Of a stretch of DNA of 64,000 nt, positions 1 to 9,300 are shown piece by piece (within the stretch, counting starts at the first letter, position 1; each line of letters opens with the position of its first letter). Source of the stretch: Aquimarina sp. MAR_2010_214 (GTDB lineage Bacteria > Bacteroidota > Bacteroidia > Flavobacteriales > Flavobacteriaceae). Made by a program: the position numbers and the translations under genes. The stretch covers positions 4,386,501-4,450,500 of the forward strand of contig NZ_PJMS01000001.1 in assembly GCF_002846555.1 (NCBI RefSeq), written 5' to 3'. The notes under the pieces were generated by a model. It saw only the letters and a program-made list of their open reading frames with translations, was not told where the DNA came from and did no database searches.

Positions 1-29
1 GGTGTTAGGTGTTAGGTGTTAGGTGTTAG
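1..29. repeat. Heptanucleotide tandem repeat, unit GGTGTTA, 4 copies
   Basis: Four perfect head-to-tail copies of a 7-bp unit lie just downstream of the trmH stop codon. The array may continue beyond the left edge of the window. Two other heptamer arrays with different units lie at 52987-53020 and 53044-53078, so 7-bp slippage arrays are a recurring intergenic feature here. No function is evident. Confidence 0.85.
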
Positions 30-36
30 AAAGTTA

Positions 37-690
37 CTAATTTTCATGATATCGTGCAATAATTTGCTCATGGCTTTTAATTACTTTCTTTGCCCATTCC
101 ATTCGTTTTTCTAATTTTTCTTCTTCAGATAATTGCCAATTAATATTTGTTTCTTTAAGTTTAGAAGTGACATGTTGTAATATTATTGCAGCAGAAACTG
201 AAATATTAAGACTTTCGGTAAATCCCACCATTGGGATATGCAATCTGGCATCTGCTGCTTCCAAAACCTGATCACTTAGCCCCTGCTGTTCTCTTCCAAA
301 GAAAAACGCAGACGGTTTATCAATATCAAAATTCCGTAAGATTTTAGAATTATCATGAGGGGTAGTTGCAACAATTTGATATCCTTTTCTTTGTAATGTA
401 GTAAGACATTCTTTGGTTGTTGAGTATCGATTAACATCTACCCATTTCTGAGCTCCCATTGCAATCTCACGATCTATACGTTTTGCATTTATTTCTTCAA
501 TTACATGTACATTTTGAACTCCAAACACATCACAAGTACGAATCACCGCACTTGTATTATGTAATTGATATACATCCTCCACTGCTACAGTAAAATGGTT
601 TGTACGTTGTTCCAAAACTTTTTTATTTAAACCTTGTCTCCTTGGAGTAAGAAATGATTCTAAATATTCGAGAAGTTTTATATCTATCAT
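37..690 (-). CDS. trmH: TrmH/SpoU-family RNA 2'-O-ribose methyltransferase
   Basis: A SAM-dependent SPOUT-class methyltransferase, probably tRNA (guanosine-2'-O-)-methyltransferase, acting in the cytoplasm. The three SpoU motifs are visible: the N-terminal NTSAVIRTCDVFGV stretch with the catalytic-type Arg, FFFGREQQGLSD in the middle, and IPMVGFTESLNISVSAA near the C-terminus, which forms the trefoil knot that binds SAM. The reading frame stays open upstream to a TTG at 729, but I chose the ATG at 690 (217 residues) because the protein then begins like other TrmH proteins (MIDIKLLEYL) and because a hairpin terminator at 724-769 sits directly upstream. The domain assignment is firm. The exact RNA target (tRNA G18 or another 2'-O site) cannot be read from the sequence. 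Confidence 0.85.
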   Translation of the reverse strand: MIDIKLLEYLESFLTPRRQGLNKKVLEQRTNHFTVAVEDVYQLHNTSAVIRTCDVFGVQNVHVIEEINAKRIDREIAMGAQKWVDVNRYSTTKECLTTLQRKGYQIVATTPHDNSKILRNFDIDKPSAFFFGREQQGLSDQVLEAADARLHIPMVGFTESLNISVSAAIILQHVTSKLKETNINWQLSEEEKLEKRMEWAKKVIKSHEQIIARYHEN

Positions 691-723
691 AATCGCTAAA
701 ATATGAAAACATCGACTATTTTT

Positions 724-769
724 CACCAAAAAAAGAACTGCCAGTTATAAAATCCGACAGTTCTTTTAC
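724..769 (-). terminator. Rho-independent terminator upstream of trmH
   Basis: On the minus strand AAAAGAACTG pairs with CAGTTCTTTT across a loop of about 17 nt and is followed by a T tract. It would stop transcription coming from higher coordinates before trmH. A second terminator in the same direction lies at 947-987, so a short transcript could exist between the two. No ORF or clear promoter was seen in that interval. Confidence 0.6.
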
Positions 770-946
770 AATCTACTTAATTTAACATAAACATATACAC
801 CATAGCTTTATATGCTGCATTGCTTATGGCTTATTGCAACAAAGTTCTAGTATGATGTAATTTAGATTTAAAGAACACTTAAATTCGATATAAACTATCA
901 AACATTACTTTCTTAACTAGTTACTATACATTTGTTTTTTTTAGAT

Positions 947-987
947 AAAAAAAACCTCCCGAAATTACCCCTAAAAACGGAAGGTTT
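947..987 (-). terminator. Rho-independent terminator of the orphan leader transcript
   Basis: On the minus strand AAACCTTCCG, a 16-nt loop and CGGGAGGTTT form a stem with one mismatch, followed by a run of T. It lies about 55 nt past the end of the short ORF at 1040-1399. Together with the leader hairpin at 1430-1480 it defines an independent transcription unit of roughly 0.5 kb or more with no large gene in it. Confidence 0.75.
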
Positions 988-1039
988 AAGTAAACACATT
1001 GTCAAAATGTTCCTTGCTGACTAATTATGCGAATTATAA

Positions 1040-1399
1040 TTAGTCAAATTTTTCTTTTTCATTATTTCTGAATTTATACTCTATTATATTGCTGTTATAT
1101 AATTTATAATTTTGGTAAATACGCGCCACAAAAAGCCCCAAAAACTTGTTAATCTGAACATTAAGCCTATATATAAAATAAGCAAAAGGTAAAGCGATAG
1201 TTTTTCTGGTAGTATATCGTGTTAAGAAAGTGATAAAAAAAGTACGGTAAGTCCGTAAAAAAGATAAAGAATTACTATATTTCGCCTTTTGGAAAGAGGA
1301 GAAAAATGATATATAATTTTCCTTAAGGGTAATAAGCATCCTTTCAATTGAAAATCGAAATTGACAATTTCTAGACGCATGAAATAATAGTCCACTCAT
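1040..1399 (-). CDS. Short ORF behind leader module copy A (uncertain coding)
   Basis: A 119-codon frame starting ATGAG exactly 50 nt below the conserved hairpin core at 1449-1465. That is the same spacing and the same ATGAG context as the ORFs at 22343 and 39890. Its first residues (MSGLLFHASRN) loosely resemble the start of the 39890 ORF (MRFYFFASTDV). The rest is basic and aromatic-rich, shows no recognised domain and does not align by eye with the 159-residue membrane ORF at 39411-39890. It may be a real leader peptide, a decayed remnant, or a fortuitous frame inside a non-coding RNA. Only the start context is supported; the length and product are not. Confidence 0.35.
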   Translation of the reverse strand: MSGLLFHASRNCQFRFSIERMLITLKENYISFFSSFQKAKYSNSLSFLRTYRTFFITFLTRYTTRKTIALPFAYFIYRLNVQINKFLGLFVARIYQNYKLYNSNIIEYKFRNNEKEKFD

Positions 1400-1429
1400 A
1401 ATGATTGATTTATTTTAAATTAATCGCTA

Positions 1430-1480
1430 TTCAGACCCTGCTTTTGTTGGCTCGCCAAAGTTTTACAATCGCGGGGTTGT
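1430..1480 (-). promoter_or_regulatory. Conserved leader hairpin, copy A
   Basis: The core on the minus strand is TAAAACTTTGGCGAGCC at 1465-1449. Flanking arms (1435-1441 with 1471-1477) pair ACCC with GGGT and GC with GC around one mismatched position. The core is shared with copies at 22393, 39942 and 44105, while the arm sequences differ but still pair. The downstream stretch to the ATG at 1399 is also conserved with copies B and C. I know of no named RNA family matching this. Confidence 0.65.
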
Positions 1481-2308
1481 TTTTGTCTTAACCTTAATTT
1501 TTAATGATATATTAAAGAAACTAACATTAAAAATCTACAGTTTTTACACATTTATTTATTATAACTTTATTTTAGTACTACAATCAATATACTTCTTAAA
1601 AACAGAAGTTTTTGATTTTATATTATTCTGCATTTTTTTATGTATAATAAAAGTAATGCATTCTTATTTTTTCATTAATTCAATTTGACAATAATGGTGC
1701 TTATTCATAAAAGTAAATAACTACTACCTAAATGAAAAAATTATATGTTTTTTCAAAACAATATATCGAATATAAAACTCAGGGAGGGGTAAGAAAACAA
1801 GTTTTTTATTCTAAAATTATTACATTACGTTTTGTCCAAAAACAATACTTAAAGATAGTTACTATTTGTCAAAAATGAGCATTGAAATACCACATAATTA
1901 TTACGGTTTAACCATCATTATACAAATGACTAATTATATTTACAAAAAGGTAAACAAAATTAACACACAAGGCAGCTCAAAAAACACTTAAATAGCTGTT
2001 TTTTAAATAGTTAAAATACATACAGAAAAACAAAAAAAGATAATTAGCCTTCAAAAAAGTAAGAATATTCTATAAAAACTAACCAAAAACACGTATTTCA
2101 ACTGACAAAAACACACTTTAACCGATTTTGGTTTGTTAAAAAAACGTCAATTATTGACAGGTAAACTGTAATTTCTTATTAAATTAAAGTATAAATCTTG
2201 TTTTTGAATACTAAAATTTGAAATATTGTTTTATCATCTTAATTTCTGATATTTTTAACTCTCTAAATTCAAATGGTTTATGTAAAAATCACAAATTTAT
2301 TTTTACAA
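1481..2308. other. Gene-free stretch upstream of leader copy A
   Basis: About 830 nt of very AT-rich DNA without a credible ORF. It holds blocks shared with the regions upstream of the other leader copies: ATAAAAGTAATG near 1647, GGGGTAAGAAA at 1786-1796 (also at 40321), and the inverted repeat ACGGT-TTA-ACCAT at 1903-1915. Near 2085-2165 there are two CAAAAACAC-like words about 22 bp apart. The promoter of transcript A should lie somewhere here, but I could not place it. Confidence 0.5.
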
Positions 2309-3124
2309 TTAGCCTTCTTTTTTTATTTCTACTGAGTGTGGGTAAGGTATTTCTATGCCAGCATCATCAAGCGCTAGTTTGCAATTTTCTAAGGTAGCAA
2401 AATATACATCCCAATAATCCTCGGGGGTGCAGTATGGTCGTACAGCCAAATCGACAGAGCTTTCTCCCAATTGACTAACATTTACAGAAGGAGCTGGATC
2501 TTTCATTATCTTAGGGTTTGATGTTAAAACTCCTAATAATACTTCTTTTGCATTTTTTATATTTTCATCATAACCTATACCTATCGTGATATCTACTCTC
2601 ATCATACCTTCTGCAGTATAGTTAATAATATTACCATTTGCCATTGCTCCATTAGGAACAATAGCTAACTTATTTTCTGGAGTAGTTAATTTGGTTGTAA
2701 AAATTTCAATTTCTTTAACTACGCCCAATATACCCTGTGCCTCTATAACATCTCCTATTTTATATGGTCTAAAAATCATAATGAGTACTCCACCAGCAAA
2801 ATTTGATAAAGATCCCTGTAGAGCCAAACCTACTGCCAAACCAGCTGCAGCAATTACAGCAGCAAAAGTAGTAACATCTACTCCTAATCTTGAAATTACA
2901 ATAATAATAAGGAATACTTTTAGAGACCAAGTGATTAAGTTCAATAAAAACTTTTGCAAAGATTCATCATACTTGCTTTTAGACATCACCTTCTTAACAC
3001 TACTAATCAGTTTCTTGATAACCCACGATCCTATGATATAAATAAGGATGGCAGTAATGAGTTTAGGGCCAAATTCTTTTGCCAGTTCAATACCGTAATT
3101 GAACCATTCTTGAGCTTTTTCCAT
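2309..3124 (-). CDS. MscS-family small-conductance mechanosensitive channel
   Basis: A 271-residue inner-membrane channel of minimal MscS size that opens under membrane tension to release osmolytes. Three hydrophobic helices are visible at about residues 20-35, 65-80 and 84-104. The third carries the Gly/Ala-packed pore helix (AAVIAAAGLAVGLALQGSLS) typical of TM3, followed by the beta-domain start NFAGGVLIMIFRPYKIGD and the alpha/beta vestibule. The ATG at 3124 is 122 nt downstream of the stop of the PorE-like gene, so co-transcription with the surface operon is possible but not required. The family assignment is clear; the paralogue type is not. Confidence 0.9.
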   Translation of the reverse strand: MEKAQEWFNYGIELAKEFGPKLITAILIYIIGSWVIKKLISSVKKVMSKSKYDESLQKFLLNLITWSLKVFLIIIVISRLGVDVTTFAAVIAAAGLAVGLALQGSLSNFAGGVLIMIFRPYKIGDVIEAQGILGVVKEIEIFTTKLTTPENKLAIVPNGAMANGNIINYTAEGMMRVDITIGIGYDENIKNAKEVLLGVLTSNPKIMKDPAPSVNVSQLGESSVDLAVRPYCTPEDYWDVYFATLENCKLALDDAGIEIPYPHSVEIKKEG

Positions 3125-3246
3125 TATAATTTGCGTTATTTTTTGTTGAAATATTGTAGTTATAAATAACCCTACAAGACATAAAATTTAGAACAGTAAA
3201 GGTATATTAAATCAATTCAATGCCAAAACGTTTTTCTATACTATGC

Positions 3247-5217
3247 TTATTGTAGTATAATAAATTCACTTCTACGGTTAAGTTGATGTTCTGCATCACT
3301 GCAAGATATACCATCTACACATTTATTAATAAGTGAAGTTTCACCATATCCTCTACCCGTTACACGAGATCTGTCTATCTTACCTTTTTCAACTATATAC
3401 TTAATCGTACTTTTTGCTCTTCGTTCACTTAAATACATATTATAGTCATCATCAGCCCTGCTATCTGTATGAGATCTTACATCGATCCTTAAATTAGGAT
3501 ATTCTTTAAGTGCCGCAATGATTTTTTGCAATTCTATTTCTGCATCTGATCTTATAAAAGATTTATTCAAATCAAAATATATGATCTCCAAATCCAATAG
3601 CTTAGCCAAATCATCACCTGGTTTTAATTCTTTTTCAATCAATCCGCCTTTACTAAGTTGTAAGGCCAGATCATGTTTATGTTCTAATACATTATTTGCC
3701 GTAAGAGGCACTTCAGTAGGACTATATTCTATCTTGTTTGCTCTAATAATATATGATGTATCACAATCAAGATCAAACTTATACATTCCTTTTGTATCTG
3801 TAACGGTACGCAATAATTCGTTATTGGTATCATCTAATAAAAATACTTCGGCATCTACCAAAACTTCTCTAGAGTTAGCATCTGTGATCACGCCAGTAAC
3901 ATATTGATTACAAGTAGTAATTAATTCTTCCGTTTGCTTAAAACTATAAATATCATCATTTCCTTTCCCTCCTGCTCGATTGCTTGAGAAATATCCAATT
4001 TTTGTATTTTCATTCAATACAAAAGTAAAATCATCTTCAGAACTATTTACTGGTTTCCCTACATTATAAGGGATAGAAAACTCTCCTTCTTTCTCAGGAA
4101 CAGTTACAAAAACATCCAATCCTCCTAAACCAATATGCCCATCACTTGCAAAATACAATCGTCCCGAATTGCTAACATACGGAAAGGTTTCTCTTCCTTC
4201 TGTATTAATTTTATCTCCTAGATTTTGAGGCTCACCAAAAGTACCATCTTCATGTATGTCAATAACATATAAGTCAGAAAGACCTCTGCTATCGGGCATA
4301 TCACTTGCAAAATAAAGTTTGGTTCCATCTGCACTTAATGCAGGATGAGCTACAGAATATTCATTACTATTAAAAGACAGCTCTTCTATATTTGTCCATT
4401 TATCATTTTCGAGTGTTGCTCTATATATTTTTAATAATATGGTACCCTCTACATTAGATCCTAATTTTCTTTTAATATAATTATTACGAGTAAAATATAC
4501 TGTTTGCCCATCACTACTAAATGAAGTAGATGATTCGTGAAATTTTGTATTTATTTTTCCTTTTAATTTTTTGGGTGTTTGCAAAATCCCATTAGATTCA
4601 ATAATTGTCGAAGAAAACAGGTCGAGAAATGGCATTTCATTCCATTCATGTACAGTCTTACTCATTCCACTTCCTCCTCCTCTAGAAGATGCAAAAATTA
4701 ACTTTCCTTGATTATTAAAACTAGGCGCATAATCAGAGTATTTAGAATTTACACTTAGTTTTAACAGTCTAAATTTACCTGATTGCATTTCAATAAACTT
4801 CAAGTAATCTCTGGTATTCATAAAAGATTCTGCTCTTTGATCATTACCTGTTATCGTATTGAATTGCTCCATTATTTTATCTGCTTCCTCATATCGTTGT
4901 ATACTTTTTAAACTTTGAGAGTATCTAAATAAATATTCAGGATTGATATCATCTGCATATTTGGTAGTTAACTTTTCATACCAAGGAATCGCATCCTCTA
5001 ACCGGGCATTAAAATAATAAGAGTCTCCAAGTTTTTTAAACAAATTCGCAGATTCATAACCACTTTCTGCAACTTGAAGATATATTTTACGAGCATCCAC
5101 AAAGGCATAACGATTAAAGCTTTCATCAGCTTTTGCCATACGCTTTTCTTGAGAAAATGCAATACCCGACAACAACATACTTAAGGATATATTTATAAAG
5201 TATTTGGTAAAATTCAT
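3247..5217 (-). CDS. PorE-like T9SS-associated OmpA-family protein (TPR, PD40, CRD, OmpA)
   Basis: 656 residues. A signal peptide (about 1-22, ending AFSQ) is followed by TPR-like helices (about 25-130), PD40/WD40-like propeller repeats (about 160-430, with repeated SADGTKLYFASD and SNSGRLYFASDG words), a carboxypeptidase-regulatory-like beta domain (about 440-520) and a C-terminal OmpA peptidoglycan-binding domain (IIYFDLNKSFIRSDAEIEL to the end, with HTDSRADDDYN and LSERRAKS). This domain order is that of PorE, which in Porphyromonas links the type IX secretion machinery to peptidoglycan and works with PorP. It is the last gene of the surface operon, 86 nt after the PorP/SprF gene at 5304-6260. 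I infer an anchoring role for the adhesin export system; it could also be a paralogue dedicated to these adhesins. Confidence 0.85.
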   Translation of the reverse strand: MNFTKYFINISLSMLLSGIAFSQEKRMAKADESFNRYAFVDARKIYLQVAESGYESANLFKKLGDSYYFNARLEDAIPWYEKLTTKYADDINPEYLFRYSQSLKSIQRYEEADKIMEQFNTITGNDQRAESFMNTRDYLKFIEMQSGKFRLLKLSVNSKYSDYAPSFNNQGKLIFASSRGGGSGMSKTVHEWNEMPFLDLFSSTIIESNGILQTPKKLKGKINTKFHESSTSFSSDGQTVYFTRNNYIKRKLGSNVEGTILLKIYRATLENDKWTNIEELSFNSNEYSVAHPALSADGTKLYFASDMPDSRGLSDLYVIDIHEDGTFGEPQNLGDKINTEGRETFPYVSNSGRLYFASDGHIGLGGLDVFVTVPEKEGEFSIPYNVGKPVNSSEDDFTFVLNENTKIGYFSSNRAGGKGNDDIYSFKQTEELITTCNQYVTGVITDANSREVLVDAEVFLLDDTNNELLRTVTDTKGMYKFDLDCDTSYIIRANKIEYSPTEVPLTANNVLEHKHDLALQLSKGGLIEKELKPGDDLAKLLDLEIIYFDLNKSFIRSDAEIELQKIIAALKEYPNLRIDVRSHTDSRADDDYNMYLSERRAKSTIKYIVEKGKIDRSRVTGRGYGETSLINKCVDGISCSDAEHQLNRRSEFIILQ

Positions 5218-5303
5218 AGTTTTTCGTTTTTATTTAATTCTAAAAACTAGGTTTTATTAAAGTTCTAATCTTTTTTTGAAGGCTTAACATCTCTGAATAC
5301 AAA

Positions 5304-6260
5304 TTAAAAGAAACGAGGTGTTAACATTCTATTGTATTTTTTGAAGAGCTCGAATCTGAGAAATACCTCATAACTTCCGTCATTAAATTGACTCTGACCT
5401 AACTCAGTCGTTTCTCGATCATATGCAAATCCAATCATTAATGCATCTGAGATCTGAAACCCTATTGTACCACTTAAGGCTGCACTCCAACGATAAGCAG
5501 CTCCCAATGTCAAACGATCATACAATAAAAAATTTGCTGAAACATCTACTTGTAAAGGCGCTCCGAACACCAACTTACCCAAAACTGCTGGCTTAAACTT
5601 TACATCATCACTCAAATCAAAAACATGACCTGCTATTAAATAATAATTAACACGCTCCTCGGCCAGAAAACTAACTGCATCACTATTACTTGTAGTTGTA
5701 CTCTCATCAAAATGATCCGTCTCTAATAAATTGGGAGCACTTAAACCTACATAAAACTTATTGGTGTGGTAATAAACTCCAACTCCAACATTAGGACTAA
5801 ACTTATTATCTATATTATTCTCAAATAATGCATCATTGGTATTGAACTGTGATAGCTTCTGAAAATCAACATTCAGTAAATGACCTCCCGCTTTTATTCC
5901 TAAGCTTAATTTACCTGTTTCTGAAGTTGGGATCGTGTATGAAAAATCAATATCAAAATAGGTTTCACTTGTAGGGCCAATCTCATCATTAACAATAGAC
6001 AAACCTAAACCAACGCGTTCATTACCCCCAATTGGAGTATTAAGAGTAAGAGTCTGGGTTCGGGGAGCTCCATCTAAACCAACCCACTGACTACGATGAA
6101 GACCCATAATACTCATTACCCCTCGACTACCAGCATAGGCAGGATTAACACTTATAGTGTTATACATATACTGAGTGTACTGAGCATCTTGTTGCGCATA
6201 ACTGTTAAAAAACATAATGCTCAAAAACGATGTCACAACTATTATTCTTATTTTTTTCAT
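5304..6260 (-). CDS. PorP/SprF-family T9SS outer-membrane protein, copy 1
   Basis: 318 residues with a signal peptide ending around NSYAQ and then the PorP/SprF core (YTQYMYNTISVNPAYAGSRG, RSQWVGLDGAPRT), a beta-barrel-like body and an aromatic C-terminus. Proteins of this family are encoded beside type B CTD cargo and are needed for secretion or surface attachment of that partner, as SprF is for SprB. It starts 71 nt after the giant adhesin gene at 6332-21826, so it is its probable partner. It differs from the copy at 22918-23874 at only three residues that I could find (Q/K near 23, N/D in the YYHT-KFY stretch, V/I in LQVD-SANF), while the DNA shows many more silent changes. Confidence 0.93.
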   Translation of the reverse strand: MKKIRIIVVTSFLSIMFFNSYAQQDAQYTQYMYNTISVNPAYAGSRGVMSIMGLHRSQWVGLDGAPRTQTLTLNTPIGGNERVGLGLSIVNDEIGPTSETYFDIDFSYTIPTSETGKLSLGIKAGGHLLNVDFQKLSQFNTNDALFENNIDNKFSPNVGVGVYYHTNKFYVGLSAPNLLETDHFDESTTTSNSDAVSFLAEERVNYYLIAGHVFDLSDDVKFKPAVLGKLVFGAPLQVDVSANFLLYDRLTLGAAYRWSAALSGTIGFQISDALMIGFAYDRETTELGQSQFNDGSYEVFLRFELFKKYNRMLTPRFF

Positions 6261-6331
6261 CCGCTCTAATTTAACATTTTTATTTCACTCACGTGTGTGT
6301 TAACACTCGTAGAAATTTAAGTTTTGATTGA

Positions 6332-9300
6332 TTATCTGTTAATGTATAAGTAACCTGCTTTACTCTTATGTTCACCTGATTCTAGAACATACTCTAAAAC
6401 ATAATAATAGGTACCTACTGGTAATTGATCTGTCTCTTCTATTGTAGTTCTTCCATTAGAGAATCCTCTAAAGAAGTTATCGTTTCTTCCATAGTTTTTA
6501 GCTCCATACACTTTAACTCCCCAACGGTTGTATATCTCTAAGGTGTTCTCTAATCTTTCTATTCCACTAATTATAAATACATCATTAACACCATCTCCAT
6601 TTGGCGACATTCCAGTAAAGACTGTTATTCCATCTTCACCTTCTCCTGTTGGTCCGTTAGGCTCTAGATAATCAGGAGTACCATTACCATCTGTATCAAC
6701 AGCATCGTCTGGGTTTCCATCTCCATTAGGATCTGGATTTTCATCAACAGTAAGAATACCATCATTATCATCATCAGTATCCAGATAATCAGGTGTTCCA
6801 TCTCCATCTGTATCTGTATCAGAAGGGTCATTATCGTTATCATAATTTTCTTCTACAGTATCAACTCCATCTCCGTCATCATCATTATCTCTATAATCCG
6901 GTTCATCTTCTCCATCCGTATTATTCAGATCTGTATCAGGATTACTATCTACAATATTTCCATTTGGATCTCCATAACCTGTTGTATCTCCATCGTAAGC
7001 GTCATCTAATCCGTCTCCATCTACATCATTACCACTAGGTAACGTATCCGGTTCTCCATCGTTATCATAATCGAAACCTTCAGTCGAATCAGGAATACCA
7101 TCATTATCACTATCCTCATCCAGATAATCCGGAGTATCATTTCCATCTGTATTCTCTGGTGTTATTCCTTCATTACCAACTCCTTCATATGCATCATCTA
7201 ATCCATCTCCATCTGAATCGTTACCACTAGGTGGTATGTATCCATCTGTAGATTGCGCTTCAACATTATCAGGAATACCATCATTATCAGCATCTTGATC
7301 AAAAGAATCTATAATACCATCTCCATCGCTATCTATTGTGCCTTCTACTGTATCCAAAATACCATCATTATCATCATCAAGATCTATACTATCAGAAACT
7401 CCATCATTATCATTATCTCCATCTATAGTAATTATTTCTTCAAGATCATCAGGAGTATTATTTAGATCATTTTGATCGAGTGTTACATCTGTTATTCTAT
7501 TGGTAATAGTAGTTCCTGCTGTATTATTATCTACTGAAAAACTTATAGTTAACATTCTTAGTTCTCCGGATGGTATTGTTCCTACAGTCCAAACTCCGGT
7601 ACTTACATCAAAAATTCCTTGATCTGGTGTATCTGACACATACGTCACTCCTGTTGGTAGTTGATCTGTAATTGAAACATTAGTCGCTTGTGCTGGTCCA
7701 GTGTTAGACAGAATAATACTATACGTATATATTCCTCCGAGCACGTATGGACCTGGCTCAATTATTGATTTAATTACTACAAAATCAATATCTCCTATCA
7801 CATTAATCTCTTCTTCGAGATCATTATTAGTAAGATCAGGATCTGTTTGATCCATTGTATAGGTAATTACATTATTGATAGTAGTACCACTCGTTCCTAT
7901 ATCTACTGTAGCATCAATACTCAATATAGCTGTAACTCCTGTGCTTAAGTTACCAATAGTCCAATTACCTGTAACATTATCATAAGTTCCTAAACTTGAC
8001 GTATTTGAAACATAAGTCAACCCTACTGGTAAGAGGTCATTAATAAGTAAACTAGTAGTTTGAGCTTCTCCATTATTACGTACTGTAATTGTATATGTAA
8101 TTGTATCTCCTTCTGTCGGTGCACTATCATTAACTGTTTTGGTAATTTCTAGATCAGCTTCATTACCTATAACGATTTCTTCTTCAAGGTCATTATTGGT
8201 AGGATTAGGATCATTTTGATCCATTACAAATGTAATCACATTATTGATTGTATTTCCACTAGTACCAGAATCTATAGTTACTATAATATCCAATGTAGTG
8301 TTAACTCCGCTTGCCAAATCGCCTATGACCCAATTACCAGATGCAGGAACATAGGATCCTTGAGATGGAATATCATTAACATACGTTACTCCAGAAGGAA
8401 GCAAGTCAGTAATAACCAGATTTGTTGCTTGTGCAACTCCATTATTGGTTACGTCTATTGTATAAGTAATTGTATCTCCCTCATTTGGAGTGCTATTATC
8501 AACTGTTTTACTCACTGCCAGATCTGCATCATTATTCACTACAATATCTTCACTTGGATCATCAGGTGTCGTATCATTATCTGTTTGATCTAAACTAACT
8601 CCTGTAACGGTATTAGTAATCGTATCTCCACTTGTACCAACATCAACACTAGCTACAATATTAAGTGTAGCAACTCCTGTACTATTGATCGTACCAACTG
8701 TCCATACTCCTGTTGCTGAAACATACGCTCCTGATCCGGTATCACTTACATAAGTTACCCCTGTTGGCAATACATCTGTAAGAACTACACTAGTCGCTTG
8801 AGCAGGGCCATTGTTAGTCACGGTTATCGTATAGGTAACATTACTTCCTTCATTAGGAGTACCATTATCAACTGTCTTGGCAACTACTAAATCCACCACA
8901 TTATTAACTACAATGTCTTCACTTGGATCATCAGGTGTCGTATTATTATCTGTTTGATCTAAACTAACTCCTGTAACGGTATTAGTAATCGTATCTCCAC
9001 TTGTACCAACATCAACACTAGCTACAATATTAAGTGTAGCAACTCCTGTACTATTGATTGTTCCAACTGTCCATACTCCTGTTGCTGAAACATACGCTCC
9101 TGATCCGGTATCACTTACATAAGTTACCCCTGCTGGCAGTACATCTGTAAGAACTACACTAGTCGCTTGAGCAGGACCATTGTTAGTCACGGTTATCGTA
9201 TAGGTAACATTACTTCCTTCATTAGGAGTACCATTATCAACTGTCTTGGCAACTACTAAATCCACCACATTATTCACTACAATATCTTCACTTGGATCAT

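Noticed and set aside
691..729. TTG start giving a 230-residue TrmH
   Set aside because: The extra 13 residues do not resemble TrmH N-termini and abut a terminator; the ATG at 690 fits the family.
1430..1480. Leader hairpin as a c-di-GMP, preQ1, SAM or fluoride riboswitch
   Set aside because: None of the conserved core words of those families is present; the loop TAAAACTTTGGCGAGCC does not match any that I can recall.
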